A stretch of DNA of 64,000 nucleotides from DASUXY01 sp035301985. GTDB taxonomy: Bacteria > Bacillota > Bacilli > Bacillales > Amphibacillaceae. Below, piece by piece: positions 36,186-45,292 of this stretch. A program made the position numbers and the translations under genes. The notes under the pieces were generated by a model. The model saw nothing but the letters and a program-made list of their open reading frames with translations, searched no databases and was not told the origin of the DNA. The stretch lies in assembly GCA_035301985.1 (NCBI GenBank), contig DATGTE010000003.1:1-64000 (forward strand), read 5' to 3'. Within the stretch, counting starts at the first letter, position 1, and every line of letters starts with the position of its first letter.

Positions 36186-36229
36186 TATTCTCCATCTGTG
36201 AGGGTCTCCTGCAGATGGATATTTTTTTC
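36186..36229 (+). terminator. Terminator of ytfIJ
   Basis: TCCATCTG/CAGATGGA arms extended by ATAT pairs, followed by a run of seven T. A second, weaker hairpin (CTCTCTC/GAGGGAG, then T run) lies near 36330-36370 in the remaining gap before ytxK. Confidence 0.85.
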
Positions 36230-36413
36230 ATTCGTAGCCAATTCGTTGGACATCACTCGATAAATTATTCATAATAGATGTGATACCGTATAGTATCTGT
36301 ATAAAAATTGAACTCATTAAGAAGGGATGATCTCTCTCCAATATGAATTTGAGGGAGCTTTTTATTTTATTATTCGCAGCATTTATCCATAGATATGAAA
36401 GGGGGAGTGAGTC

Positions 36414-37406
36414 ATGGGAGAGACAAACGTAGAAACGTTATTTGCATGGCTGGATGATACGACCAAAAAAATACAACAACACCGCAACGATACGTATTTA
36501 GAAAGTTTAACAACTACGCTGGAAATTCTTTTTTACGATGACATCGTTGACAATAGTATGGACGACATCGTTAAGCAAACGTTAACAAAATCTTTACAAC
36601 AAATTGATTTGGATATATATGCGATCCATCACATACGAAAAGCTGTTCAATTAGCCATATTAAAAGGAATGAAAGGGACAACACAACAGCATCATCTCAT
36701 GACACCCGAAGCAATCGCTCTACTCATCGGTTACTTAGTTGGAAAACTTACGCATAAACAGACGAAATTGCGTATCTTTGATCCAGTGAGTGGTACGGCA
36801 AATTTATTGACAGCAGTGATGAGGCACTTACAAAAGGACAAACAGGTGGAAGCGTATGCCAATGAAATCGATCCCACCTTATTGAAGCTGTCTCTCCAGT
36901 ATGCAAATTTGCAAAAGATGGAAATTGAATTTTTCCATCAGGATAGTTTACGACCCTTTCTACTCGATCCAGTTGATATTGTCATTGCTGATTTACCTGT
37001 CGGTTATTATCCGGACGATGAACGGGCGCAGCACTTCCAATTGGAAGCTGAAGAAGGTCATTCATACAGCCATCATTTATTGATGGAACAGAGCATGAAC
37101 TATACAAAAAGCGGTGGTTATTTGCTGTTTCTCATTCCAAACTTTTTATTTACGAGTGATCAATCCGATCAACTCCAGGCTTATCTTCAAGAACATGCTC
37201 ATATCGTAGGGCTTCTTGAGTTACCTAAAACAGCATTTAAAGACGATTCACATGCGAAAAGTATTTTCATTTTGCAAAAGAAAGGTGAGCATACGTCTGC
37301 ATGTAAACAACCCCTACTTGTACAACTTCCTTCATTATCGAATGCTCAGGCGATGGAAGATATATTAGGGCAAATGAATGGATGGTTTACAACGAATTTA
37401 CCGTAA
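36414..37406 (+). CDS. ytxK: Class I SAM-dependent methyltransferase-like protein YtxK
   Basis: A 330-residue protein resembling N6-adenine DNA methylases: helical N-terminus (1-85), SAM motif I RIFDPVSGTANLLTAV, acidic loop ANEID and ADLPVGYYPDDE in place of the NPPY catalytic motif. The altered motif leaves the substrate uncertain, and no restriction gene is near. Gene order fits B. subtilis ytxK. The ATG has AAAGGGGGAG upstream. Confidence 0.9.
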   Translation: MGETNVETLFAWLDDTTKKIQQHRNDTYLESLTTTLEILFYDDIVDNSMDDIVKQTLTKSLQQIDLDIYAIHHIRKAVQLAILKGMKGTTQQHHLMTPEAIALLIGYLVGKLTHKQTKLRIFDPVSGTANLLTAVMRHLQKDKQVEAYANEIDPTLLKLSLQYANLQKMEIEFFHQDSLRPFLLDPVDIVIADLPVGYYPDDERAQHFQLEAEEGHSYSHHLLMEQSMNYTKSGGYLLFLIPNFLFTSDQSDQLQAYLQEHAHIVGLLELPKTAFKDDSHAKSIFILQKKGEHTSACKQPLLVQLPSLSNAQAMEDILGQMNGWFTTNLP

Positions 37407-37478
37407 CATGAAAAGTATGTTCGTCATTTGTAGAAATACGATCAAACTCATCTGAGTGACTAAATAGGAGGGATTTCG

Positions 37479-37997
37479 ATGTCGCATCATGAACATCGGA
37501 AAAGCAAACGGCCGGTAAACTGTATGATTATTACAATCAGTGATACGAGGTCAGATTCGACAGATAAAAGTGGCAATCTAATGGTTGATCTATTAAAGGA
37601 AGCAGGTCATCACATTGTCGCAAAAAAAATCATTCCTGATGAGCAAGACGTGATTCAAGAAACAATTGATCAAGGTTGTGAGGACGAAGCGATCGATGTC
37701 ATTTTAACCAATGGAGGTACCGGAATATCCTATCGAGATGTAACGTATGAAACCGTTGAAAAAATGCTTGATAAAGAGTTGCTAGGTTTTGGGGAAATTT
37801 TTCGAATGTTGAGCTATGAGGAAGATATTGGTTCGGCAGCAATCATGTCTCGAGCAATTGCTGGTGTACGTAATCATACAGCCATTTTTACTACTCCCGG
37901 GTCGTCTGGAGCCGTAAAACTCGCCATGAAACGATTGATTATACCTGAACTTACACATGTTGTAAATGAGATGAACAAAGATATTCACACGATGTAA
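37479..37997 (+). CDS. moaB: Molybdenum cofactor biosynthesis protein B
   Basis: A 172-residue MoaB/Mog-fold protein with ITISDTRSDSTDKSGN, the molybdopterin-binding TNGGTGISYRDVT and FTTPGSSGAVKLAM loops. It adenylylates molybdopterin in the Moco pathway. No other Moco gene is near, as is also the case for Bacillus moaB. GGAGG-type site before the ATG. Terminator follows. Confidence 0.93.
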   Translation: MSHHEHRKSKRPVNCMIITISDTRSDSTDKSGNLMVDLLKEAGHHIVAKKIIPDEQDVIQETIDQGCEDEAIDVILTNGGTGISYRDVTYETVEKMLDKELLGFGEIFRMLSYEEDIGSAAIMSRAIAGVRNHTAIFTTPGSSGAVKLAMKRLIIPELTHVVNEMNKDIHTM

Positions 37998-38016
37998 ATA
38001 TCCCTGTTTAACAACA

Positions 38017-38058
38017 AGGGGGGGAGAATAGGTTGTGTAACCTATTTCCCCCCCCTAT
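38017..38058. terminator. Strong terminator between moaB and usp
   Basis: A stem of about 17 bp of AGGGGGGGAGAATAGG-type with its complement and a 7-base loop. It lies between convergent genes and is nearly symmetric. Confidence 0.88.
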
Positions 38059-38098
38059 TCTTATGGAATATTTATAAACTCGATAATTACATATCTTT

Positions 38099-38536
38099 TT
38101 AGCGAACAACCAAGACATCACATGTGGCATGTCGAGCAATTCCCTCTGAGACACTTCCCATTAAAAGGCGTTCCACAGCGTTCATTCCTGTTGCCCCACA
38201 AATAATTAAGTCTGCTTCAAATGTCTTAGCAATTTCTTTAGGGATCTTCACTTTTGGTGAACCATATTCAACACACCGTACAAGGTTCTCAACACCGCCT
38301 GTTTTAGCATCCTCTGCATAACGATTGACAATTTCTTTAGCATGGTTTTCTGCATGTTCGATCAAGGTCCGTTCATAAGCTTCTGCTAGTGCATACGTAC
38401 GTGTATCAACGACATGAGCGATAATAAGTCTTGAGTGATTACGTTTTGCAATGCTTACCGATTTTTTGAAAGCTTTTTCTGATGCTTTTGAACCATCAAC
38501 GGCTACAACAACATTTTTGTATTGTAAATTATCCAT
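38099..38536 (-). CDS. Universal stress protein, UspA family
   Basis: A 145-residue Usp domain with VVVAVDGSKASEKAF at the start and the ATP-binding GATGMNAVERLLMGSVSEGI (G-2X-G-9X-G-S). It likely binds ATP in the cytosol and responds to stress; specific action unknown. ATG 38536 is 9 bases after GAAAGGGG; the GTG at 38539 is in frame. Divergent from the small ORF and ald. Confidence 0.92.
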   Translation of the reverse strand: MDNLQYKNVVVAVDGSKASEKAFKKSVSIAKRNHSRLIIAHVVDTRTYALAEAYERTLIEHAENHAKEIVNRYAEDAKTGGVENLVRCVEYGSPKVKIPKEIAKTFEADLIICGATGMNAVERLLMGSVSEGIARHATCDVLVVR

Positions 38537-38660
38537 CACTTCTATCCCCTTTCCTCAAGCCTTATAATCATTATACAATACATTTTGGATTTATTGGCTA
38601 AAGAAAACAAGCTTTTTTGACAAAATATTGTACAAACGAACAAACAAAGTGGTGATTTTG

Positions 38661-38807
38661 TTGAAGAAAGCGCAGAAAAAGACAAATATTCTTTACGAAG
38701 AGCAATCCGGCGTAATAACTATTAAAAACCAACTGTGTGCGAGTGATGAAAGTGGTGCAATTAAAATTCAACGCGATGAAAATAAAGGGAGTTTATCAGG
38801 TCGTTAA
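38661..38807 (+). CDS. 48-aa small protein, unknown function
   Basis: An open frame from TTG 38661 (a second TTG at 38658) to TAA 38805-38807, with GGTGA 5-6 bases before. The predicted product is hydrophilic, with a basic N-terminus (KKAQKKT), a central YEEQSGVITIKNQL stretch and a polar end. Amino-acid composition looks protein-like, the gap between usp and ald would otherwise be empty, and there is no competing frame. I do not recognise it. Confidence 0.5.
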   Translation: MKKAQKKTNILYEEQSGVITIKNQLCASDESGAIKIQRDENKGSLSGR

Positions 38808-38962
38808 TTAATTTATTGCATCTTTTAATTGAAGTGTTGAATTTAAAGCGTATCCATAAATCGATTCATGCTATAATGAATAAAACAGTGCTTTTTAAGC
38901 ATGTTTTTGATACAATATGAGTACTTTCAGAATATAAAATCAGTTGAAAGAAGGTAGATGAC

Positions 38963-40087
38963 ATGAAGATTGGAGTGCCAAAGGAGATTATTAATAATGA
39001 GAACCGGGTGGCAATGACTCCATCTGGCGTTTTATCGTTGAAAGAAGGTGGACATGAACTGTTTATTGAGACCGGAGCAGGGATTGGTTCTGGTTTTTCA
39101 GATGAACAGTATGAACAAGCAGGTGCACACATTGTAAGAACCGCAGAAGAAGCATGGGCCCAAGAGATGATTATGAAAGTAAAAGAGCCATTGCCTGAAG
39201 AATATAACTACTTACGAGATGGGCTCATTTTGTTTACATACTTACATTTAGCAGCTGAGCCAGAATTAACAAATGTTTTATTAGAAAAAAATGTAGTTAG
39301 CATTGCTTATGAAACGGTTCAATTAGACAATGGCTCACTTCCTCTATTAACCCCGATGAGTGAGGTTGCTGGTCGAATGGCTGCACAAATTGGCGCTCAA
39401 TATTTGGAAAAACCATATGGTGGAAAAGGAATTTTACTTGCGGGAATTCCTGGTGTCCAACGTGCTAAAGTGACGGTAATTGGTGGCGGTGTTGTTGGGA
39501 TGAATGCAGCTAAAGTAGCCGTTGGTTTGGGGGCAGATGTAACAATTATTGACTTAAATCCTGATCGGTTGCGGGAATTGGATGATATTTTTGGATCATC
39601 CTTAAAAACGGTTATGTCGAACCCATTCAACATTGGTAAAGCAGTTAGTGAATCCGATCTTGTCATCGGCGCTGTTCTCATACCTGGTTCAAAAGCGCCC
39701 AAATTAGTTACAGAAGATATGGTAAAAGAAATGCCAGACGGGTCTGTTATTGTTGATGTAGCGATTGATCAAGGGGGTATCTTTGAAACAAGTGATCGCA
39801 TCTCAACACATGATGATCCTACGTATCGTAAGCATGGAGTTTTACATTACTCTGTTGCAAATATGCCTGGTGCGGTTCCGCGTACATCGACTATCGGTTT
39901 GACAAATGTGACAATCCCTTATGCATTACAGATTGCAAACAAAGGTTATCGAGAAGCGAGTCTTCAAAACCGAGCCTTATTGAAGGGAATCAATACGTTA
40001 GAAGGGTATGTGACGAATCAAGGTGTAGCTGATTCGCTCGGCCTCGCATATAAAGATCCCATTTCCATTTTGGACCATGAGTCGTGA
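38963..40087 (+). CDS. ald: Alanine dehydrogenase
   Basis: A 374-residue NAD-dependent enzyme that interconverts L-alanine with pyruvate and ammonia. N-terminal signature GVPKEIINNENRVAMTPSGV, catalytic Lys in MKVKEPLP and His in YLHLA, and the Rossmann motif VIGGGVVGMNAAKVAVGLGADVT near residue 171. In Bacillus it serves alanine use and sporulation. GAAAGAAGG precedes the ATG. Monocistronic, ending at a shared terminator with aroA. Confidence 0.97.
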   Translation: MKIGVPKEIINNENRVAMTPSGVLSLKEGGHELFIETGAGIGSGFSDEQYEQAGAHIVRTAEEAWAQEMIMKVKEPLPEEYNYLRDGLILFTYLHLAAEPELTNVLLEKNVVSIAYETVQLDNGSLPLLTPMSEVAGRMAAQIGAQYLEKPYGGKGILLAGIPGVQRAKVTVIGGGVVGMNAAKVAVGLGADVTIIDLNPDRLRELDDIFGSSLKTVMSNPFNIGKAVSESDLVIGAVLIPGSKAPKLVTEDMVKEMPDGSVIVDVAIDQGGIFETSDRISTHDDPTYRKHGVLHYSVANMPGAVPRTSTIGLTNVTIPYALQIANKGYREASLQNRALLKGINTLEGYVTNQGVADSLGLAYKDPISILDHES

Positions 40088-40175
40088 AGTTCTCTATATG
40101 ATTCCGAAATAGGGGTATTAGACGGATCGAACAATTCTATTTGATATGACTGCATACTGAAGTTTATTAAAAATA

Positions 40176-40216
40176 AAAGGGAGGTGCGCCCAGCTGTTGG
40201 GCGAGTACCTCCCTTG
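40176..40216. terminator. Terminator between ald and aroA
   Basis: A long stem (AGGGAGGTGCGCCCA with TGGGCGAGTACCTCCCT, one internal mismatch) with T-rich sequence on its left side, as suits the minus-strand aroA transcript; ald converges on it. Confidence 0.88.
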
Positions 40217-40233
40217 ATGATCCTGTTGGAACG

Positions 40234-41322
40234 TTACACTTCAACAGGTGTTTTTCGTGTTGTTTTGACAAATGATTTTACTTCTGTCATGTAATCATTA
40301 AATTGGTCAATATCCATCTGTTGTGCGGAATCGGATAGAGCGACGGCTGGATCCGGATGAACTTCAGCCATAACTGCGTCTGCACCGATTGCGATTGCAG
40401 CTTTTGTAGCTGGAAGCAAGAGATCCTTCCGTCCAGTAGAGTGCGTAACATCAACGGTTACAGGCAAATGAGTTTCTTTCTTCAATATAGGAACAGCAGA
40501 GATGTCGAGCGTATTTCTTGTCGCTTTTTCGTACGTACGAATTCCTCTCTCACAGAGAATGATTTGATTATTTCCTTGGGCATGAATATATTCAGCAGCA
40601 TACATGAATTCTTCAATTGTTGCTGACATCCCGCGCTTCAATAATACCGGTTTATCAACAGAGCCAGCTACTTTTAACAATTCAAAGTTTTGCATATTAC
40701 GAGCGCCGATTTGAATGACATCAACATAATCCAAAGCAGGTTCCATATCATAAGGGTTTAAGATTTCACTGACAACACCTAACCCTTCTTCATCAGCTAC
40801 CTGCTTTAATATTTTTAATCCGTCCATTCCTAAACCTTGGAAATCGTATGGGGATGTTCTCGGTTTGAACGCACCACCTCGAAGAAGTGTTAAACCTTGC
40901 TTTTTAATCGCTCGCCCAACCGCTTTTACTTGCTCATAACTTTCCACCGCGCATGGTCCCATAAAGAAATGTACATTTCCATCACCAATCTGTTCATCGT
41001 GGACAGTAACGATTGTATCTGTTGGTTTTTTCTTCCTTGACACGAGAAGTGCTTTTCGGTTATCATCCTCTTGGAGTCCTAAGCTCGCTTTAAAAATTTG
41101 CTTAAATAAATGCTGAACGGTCGATGTTTCGAAAGGACCTTTGTTATGTTCAGCTAATAGATCAAGTAATCTCCGTTCTTGGACAGGGTCGAACCGTTTC
41201 ACACCTTGCATTTCTTTTAACTTGCCAATTTCTTGAGCGATTTCGCCTCGCTCGTTTAAAAGTTTCAACATTTCTAACGTTTTCTCTTCAATTTTTGAAC
41301 GCAACTCTTCTAGTTTCGACAA
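40234..41322 (-). CDS. aroA: Fused chorismate mutase / DAHP synthase
   Basis: A 362-residue bifunctional enzyme: an AroQ chorismate mutase domain (residues 1-85, LEELRSKIEEKTLEMLKLLNERGEIAQEIG) and a class Iβ DAHP synthase (GPCAVES, LRGGAFKPRTSPYDFQG, MAEVHPDP). It starts the shikimate pathway from PEP and erythrose 4-phosphate; the mutase domain gives feedback sensing by prephenate/chorismate in B. subtilis AroA(G). The ATG follows AAAAGGAGGG. Divergent from the T-box-hisC-tyrA unit. Confidence 0.96.
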   Translation of the reverse strand: MSKLEELRSKIEEKTLEMLKLLNERGEIAQEIGKLKEMQGVKRFDPVQERRLLDLLAEHNKGPFETSTVQHLFKQIFKASLGLQEDDNRKALLVSRKKKPTDTIVTVHDEQIGDGNVHFFMGPCAVESYEQVKAVGRAIKKQGLTLLRGGAFKPRTSPYDFQGLGMDGLKILKQVADEEGLGVVSEILNPYDMEPALDYVDVIQIGARNMQNFELLKVAGSVDKPVLLKRGMSATIEEFMYAAEYIHAQGNNQIILCERGIRTYEKATRNTLDISAVPILKKETHLPVTVDVTHSTGRKDLLLPATKAAIAIGADAVMAEVHPDPAVALSDSAQQMDIDQFNDYMTEVKSFVKTTRKTPVEV

Positions 41323-41575
41323 CGATAGCCCTCCTTTTAATAATTATAACCTTATTGTAAATTCTCCTTAACTTTACTCGCTTTAAGCATGTAAAGCTAT
41401 ACAGTAGAAAAATTGATTGATAATTCAATACACTAACGGGTAAATGGTATAATGTCAAGTTAAAAATATAAATTCGCTCCATTATGATGAAATAACCTAG
41501 TCAAAAAAAGGCTTATCTTAGTCATGATAGACGAAGTCAATAAAATATGCCGTACGTATTTAAACATTTTGAACC

Positions 41576-41604
41576 TTTACAAATGTTTTTGAATATGCTA
41601 TAAA
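41576..41604 (+). promoter_or_regulatory. Sigma-A-like promoter of the hisC-tyrA unit
   Basis: TTTACA (41576-41581), 17-base spacer, TATAAA (41599-41604), just ahead of the T-box. The remaining bases back to aroA (41323-41575) hold no gene. Confidence 0.65.
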
Positions 41605-41611
41605 TATTAAT

Positions 41612-41872
41612 TAAATCATTTATTAAGCGAAGAAGGGAATCGAGTAGCGTTCATTTCCCTGTTGGTTAGAGAGCTGATGGTTGGTGTAAATCAGCACATA
41701 TTTGAACGTGAATTACCTCCTCGAGCTTCTTTTTTGAACGGATTGATTTTGATGAGTAAAAAAAGACGGTGCAGCCGTTATCTGCATGAAGAGGTGGATT
41801 TTGATTATATTCCACAACTTAGGGTGGTACCGCGGTTTATTCGTCCCTGCATATGCAGGGACTTTTTTTATT
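41612..41872 (+). promoter_or_regulatory. T-box leader of hisC-tyrA (tyrosine specifier)
   Basis: Stem I apex AGAGAGCTGATGGTTGGTG followed by TAAATCAGC, specifier loop GAATTACC with TAC (Tyr) at 41714-41716, T-box core AGGGTGGTACCGCGG at 41821-41835 and a terminator GTCCCTGC/GCAGGGAC (41843-41850 with 41855-41862) with seven T. The layout equals that of the tyrS leader. It should couple hisC and tyrA expression to uncharged tRNA-Tyr. Confidence 0.93.
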
Positions 41873-41975
41873 GGGTCATTTTATCAAATTTCTTGCTATG
41901 ATTTGTTATCTAAATTTTCCTTGAATGAAAGCCGTAAATGTACAAGAGTTTCTAATAATGAAAAGGTGGATGATT

Positions 41976-43055
41976 ATGGTGAAAGTAAAGAGTCAATTAT
42001 CACAGTTAACAGCTTATTCTCCTGGTCAAACGACTGCCGAAGTGAAGCGTAAATATGGTTTAACTGAAGTCGTTAAACTTGCTTCCAATGAAAACCCGTA
42101 TGGCAATTCGCCACATGTACGACAAGCTCTGTCAAAGATTGATCATTATGCAATTTATCCTGAAGGCGCTGCGTCTCAGATTCGACGTGCGGTCGCGACT
42201 CATCTTGATGTCGATGAAAACCAACTCATTTTTTCGAGCGGTTTAGATGAACTCATTCAAATCATTAGTCGGGCACTGCTATCTGAAGGGACAAATACAG
42301 TAGTTGCAACGCAAACATTTCCCCAATACCGCCACCATGCTGTCATTGAAGGTGCCGAAGTTCGTGAAGTCCCATTAAAAGATGGTGTCTTCGACTTACA
42401 AAGCATGGCGAAAGAAGTGGATGATGAGACAAAAATAGTGTGGATTTGTAATCCAAACAATCCGACGGGAACGTACGTAAGTGCTACACAATTAAAACAG
42501 TTTTTACAATCTGTCCCGTCACATGTACTTGTCGTAATGGATGAGGCTTATTACGAGTATGTTACTGCGGATGATTATCCAGAAACGATTCCATTGTTGG
42601 ACAAATACGATAATTTAATCGTATTGCGTACGTTTTCCAAGGCATATGGGCTTGCCTCGCTCCGGATTGGTTACGGGGTTGGTGCAGCATCATTCATTCA
42701 ACAGTTGGAAGTTGCAAGACTTCCCTTCAACACGTCGTCATTTGCACAAACAGCTGCACTGGCAGCCTTGAAAGATCAATCATTTGTAGAAAATAGTGTT
42801 CATCAAAATGCTATGGAAATGCAAAAATATATTAATTTTTGCAAGCGTCACGATATTTTATATTACCCGTCGCAAGGAAATTTTATATTTATCGCTATTC
42901 CTGGAAAAGAGAGTTCAGACGTTTTTCAATATTTATTGGAGAATGGTTTCATCGTTCGACCATTTCCGAATGGATTACGGATTACGATTGGTACGAAAGA
43001 AGAAAATCAAAAGCTAATGGATATATTAGAAAATAAAATTCTCATCACAACGTAG
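41976..43055 (+). CDS. hisC: Histidinol-phosphate / aromatic aminotransferase
   Basis: A 359-residue PLP class I/II aminotransferase: substrate loop ASNENPYGNSP, NPNNPTGTYV, and Lys222 in TFSKAYGLASLRIGYG. In Bacillus the HisC-type enzyme works on both imidazole-acetol phosphate and aromatic keto acids. The tyrosine T-box upstream and tyrA 25 bases downstream argue for an aromatic role here; no his genes are near. ATG 41976 sits 6 bases after AAGGTGG; ATG 41970 is too close and GTG 41979 is possible. Confidence 0.92.
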   Translation: MVKVKSQLSQLTAYSPGQTTAEVKRKYGLTEVVKLASNENPYGNSPHVRQALSKIDHYAIYPEGAASQIRRAVATHLDVDENQLIFSSGLDELIQIISRALLSEGTNTVVATQTFPQYRHHAVIEGAEVREVPLKDGVFDLQSMAKEVDDETKIVWICNPNNPTGTYVSATQLKQFLQSVPSHVLVVMDEAYYEYVTADDYPETIPLLDKYDNLIVLRTFSKAYGLASLRIGYGVGAASFIQQLEVARLPFNTSSFAQTAALAALKDQSFVENSVHQNAMEMQKYINFCKRHDILYYPSQGNFIFIAIPGKESSDVFQYLLENGFIVRPFPNGLRITIGTKEENQKLMDILENKILITT

Positions 43056-43080
43056 GAGATTAGAAGGGAACATAACGGTT

Positions 43081-44181
43081 ATGAAAAAACGTGTATTGTT
43101 AATAGGTGTAGGATTGATTGGTGGCTCTGTTGCTCTAGCCCTCAAAAATGAGCACGATATCCATTTGAGTGGCTATGACGTCTGTCCGGAAAATGTTCGC
43201 TTAGCGAAAAAAATGAATGTCATTGATGAAATTGCTGTAACAATTTGCGAAGAAGCTCCGCTTGCTGATTTAATTATTCTTGCCTGTCCGGTAGAACAAG
43301 TAGAAGTTTTTTTAGAAAAATTAGCGAATGTACCACTAAAACAGGGCGCTTTAATTACAGATGTCGGGAGTACAAAAGAAGCAATCGTTAACAAAGCTAC
43401 AATTTTAAACGGTAAAAATGTGACGTTTATCGGGGGGCATCCAATGGCCGGGTCCCATAAAACAGGGGTAGGAAGTGCGAAAGCCCACCTCTTTGAAAAT
43501 GCCTTCTACATTTTAACACCTACACCGGAAACTAAACCTGAACGAGTTTCTGAACTTCAGAATTGGTTACGTGGAACAAAAGCCAATTTTATAACAATGG
43601 GTGCACGGGAGCATGATCTCATAACCGGAGTTGTTAGTCATTTTCCCCATGTAGTGGCGACGAGCCTTGTTAGGCAAGTAGAAAACTATGCTACGAAAGA
43701 CCCGCGGATTGGATTTTTGGCAGCTGGTGGTTTTAGAGATATTACGAGAATTGCTTCAAGCAGTCCGGCGATGTGGAGCGACATTGTAAAACATAACCGC
43801 TTAAATATACTCGCTCTAATCGATACATGGGTAGGAGAAATGAAAACTGTTAAACAACTTGTTGCATCAGGTGATCACGACGAGTTGTACGATTACTTCT
43901 CTGGTGCAAAGGAGTTTCGTGATTCGCTTCCTGTTCAAGCCAGAGGAGCGATTGAAGCTTTTTACGATTTATATGTTGACATTCTGGATCGCCCAGGTGT
44001 GATTTCTGAAGTAACGACAATCTTAGCTGAAGAACAGATTAGTATTACGAACATCCGTATTATTGAAGCGAGAGAAGATGTTTTTGGCGTGTTACGTTTA
44101 AGTTTTCAATCCGAAGAGGATCGAAAAAAAGCAAGGACTTGCTTGGAAAATGAACAATTCGAAACATTTATTCCTGGTTGA
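43081..44181 (+). CDS. tyrA: Prephenate dehydrogenase with ACT domain
   Basis: A 366-residue enzyme with an N-terminal NAD site (LLIGVGLIGGSVALALK), the prephenate-binding GGHPMAGSHKTG, and a C-terminal ACT domain (about residues 296-366, DILDRPGVISEVTTILAEEQISITNI) for feedback by amino acids. It makes 4-hydroxyphenylpyruvate for tyrosine. Second gene of the T-box unit. A TCAGAAC/GTTCTGA hairpin just past the stop may be the terminator. The 316-base gap after it holds the pspA promoter. Confidence 0.96.
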   Translation: MKKRVLLIGVGLIGGSVALALKNEHDIHLSGYDVCPENVRLAKKMNVIDEIAVTICEEAPLADLIILACPVEQVEVFLEKLANVPLKQGALITDVGSTKEAIVNKATILNGKNVTFIGGHPMAGSHKTGVGSAKAHLFENAFYILTPTPETKPERVSELQNWLRGTKANFITMGAREHDLITGVVSHFPHVVATSLVRQVENYATKDPRIGFLAAGGFRDITRIASSSPAMWSDIVKHNRLNILALIDTWVGEMKTVKQLVASGDHDELYDYFSGAKEFRDSLPVQARGAIEAFYDLYVDILDRPGVISEVTTILAEEQISITNIRIIEAREDVFGVLRLSFQSEEDRKKARTCLENEQFETFIPG

Positions 44182-44416
44182 TCAGAACCTTCTCGTATTT
44201 TTCAGATGGATCGTTCTGACTTTATCATATGAATTCTCGTTTATTTTTCCGATATTTTCATTATGTTTACATGCTTGTAAAAGACGCATTTCTTAGAAGG
44301 GTTTATCCATCATTCATTCGTCCGATGACACGTGCTAGCCACTCCTTTTTAGGTATTGATTATAAAAAATTGTTAATGATTTCATGATTAGGGTACGGTG
44401 TAGAGAGATGATCTTG

Positions 44417-44443
44417 TGAAACTTTGCTAGACTATCTTTCGTA
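44417..44443 (+). promoter_or_regulatory. Sigma-W-like (ECF) promoter of pspA
   Basis: TGAAAC (44417-44422) and CGTA (44440-44443) with a 17-base spacer match the sigma-W pattern. The start codon lies 55 bases beyond. B. subtilis pspA is a sigma-W gene. Confidence 0.72.
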
Positions 44444-44497
44444 TACGGTAATGAGTCATACGTTCATATATCCTAAAACAAGGAGGATGAATTCAAT

Positions 44498-45163
44498 ATG
44501 TTTTCCTTTTTTAAGCGCATGAAAACAATTGTCAGTTCTGAATTAAATGCGATGTTAGATCGAGCAGAAGACCCAGTGAAGATGCTGGAACAATTTATGA
44601 GAGAGATGGATGCCGACATTCAAGAGGTGGAAGCCGCTGTCGCTAAGCAAATCGCTAATGAAAAACTGCTTAAACGTAAAAAAGATGATGCCGAAGCCAT
44701 GGTTGAAAAACGACAACAACAAGCTGAAAAAGCTGTCGAAGCGAATGAAGAATCCCTAGCTCGGCGGACAATTAAAGATAAGAAGCAATATGAGAAGCAA
44801 GTCGTTCTTTTAAACGAATCATGGGAGCGTGCACATCATGATTCGGAGTCATTGAAAAGCAAGCTTTCGGATATGAAAAAAGAATACCAGCAAATGAAGC
44901 TGAAAAAAGATACGTTAAAAGCCCGAGCAGAAGCTGCACAAACAAAGACAAAATTAAATCGTGCCATGTCTTCATTAGGCGATGACAATTCTAAACGCGG
45001 TTTTGAAAGAATGGAAGAAAAAGTGCTAGCATATGAAGCAGAAGCTGATACGAGTGAGGAATTATCCGTAGACTCTGAAACGCTCGATGATGAGCTAGCA
45101 AAGTTAGATGACGATGAGATCGATCAGGAGTTAGAACAAATTAAAAAGAAATTAGGAAAGTAA
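44498..45163 (+). CDS. pspA: Phage shock protein A / IM30 family
   Basis: A 221-residue coiled-coil protein with the family N-terminus FFKRMKTIVSSELNAMLDRAEDPVKMLEQFMREMD and helices continuing to about residue 180, then an acidic tail. An ESCRT-III-like membrane protector that coats stressed membranes. LiaH is the paralogous alternative; the sigma-W-like promoter favours PspA. No partner psp or lia genes are adjacent. AAGGAGG before the ATG. Confidence 0.93.
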   Translation: MFSFFKRMKTIVSSELNAMLDRAEDPVKMLEQFMREMDADIQEVEAAVAKQIANEKLLKRKKDDAEAMVEKRQQQAEKAVEANEESLARRTIKDKKQYEKQVVLLNESWERAHHDSESLKSKLSDMKKEYQQMKLKKDTLKARAEAAQTKTKLNRAMSSLGDDNSKRGFERMEEKVLAYEAEADTSEELSVDSETLDDELAKLDDDEIDQELEQIKKKLGK

Positions 45164-45227
45164 TGGATCCATTATGGATGTTAATGATTAGTCTTCTTAC
45201 ATGTTGAAAAAAGTTTATAAAAAAGGA

Positions 45228-45255
45228 TTTACGAAAGATTTGTCGAATGTATAAT
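45228..45255 (+). promoter_or_regulatory. Sigma-A-like promoter of ytkL
   Basis: TTTACG (45228-45233), 16-base spacer, TATAAT (45250-45255), 38 bases before the ytkL start. Confidence 0.65.
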
Positions 45256-45292
45256 GTATGTAGTGCAACCAATTTTAAAGGAGAGATTGATT

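Noticed and set aside
36414..37406. ytxK as a restriction-modification methylase
   Set aside because: The catalytic NPPY motif is replaced by DLPVGYY and no restriction or specificity gene is near.
41662..42052. Two frames across the hisC leader
   Set aside because: They translate through T-box and terminator sequence, which explains the region.
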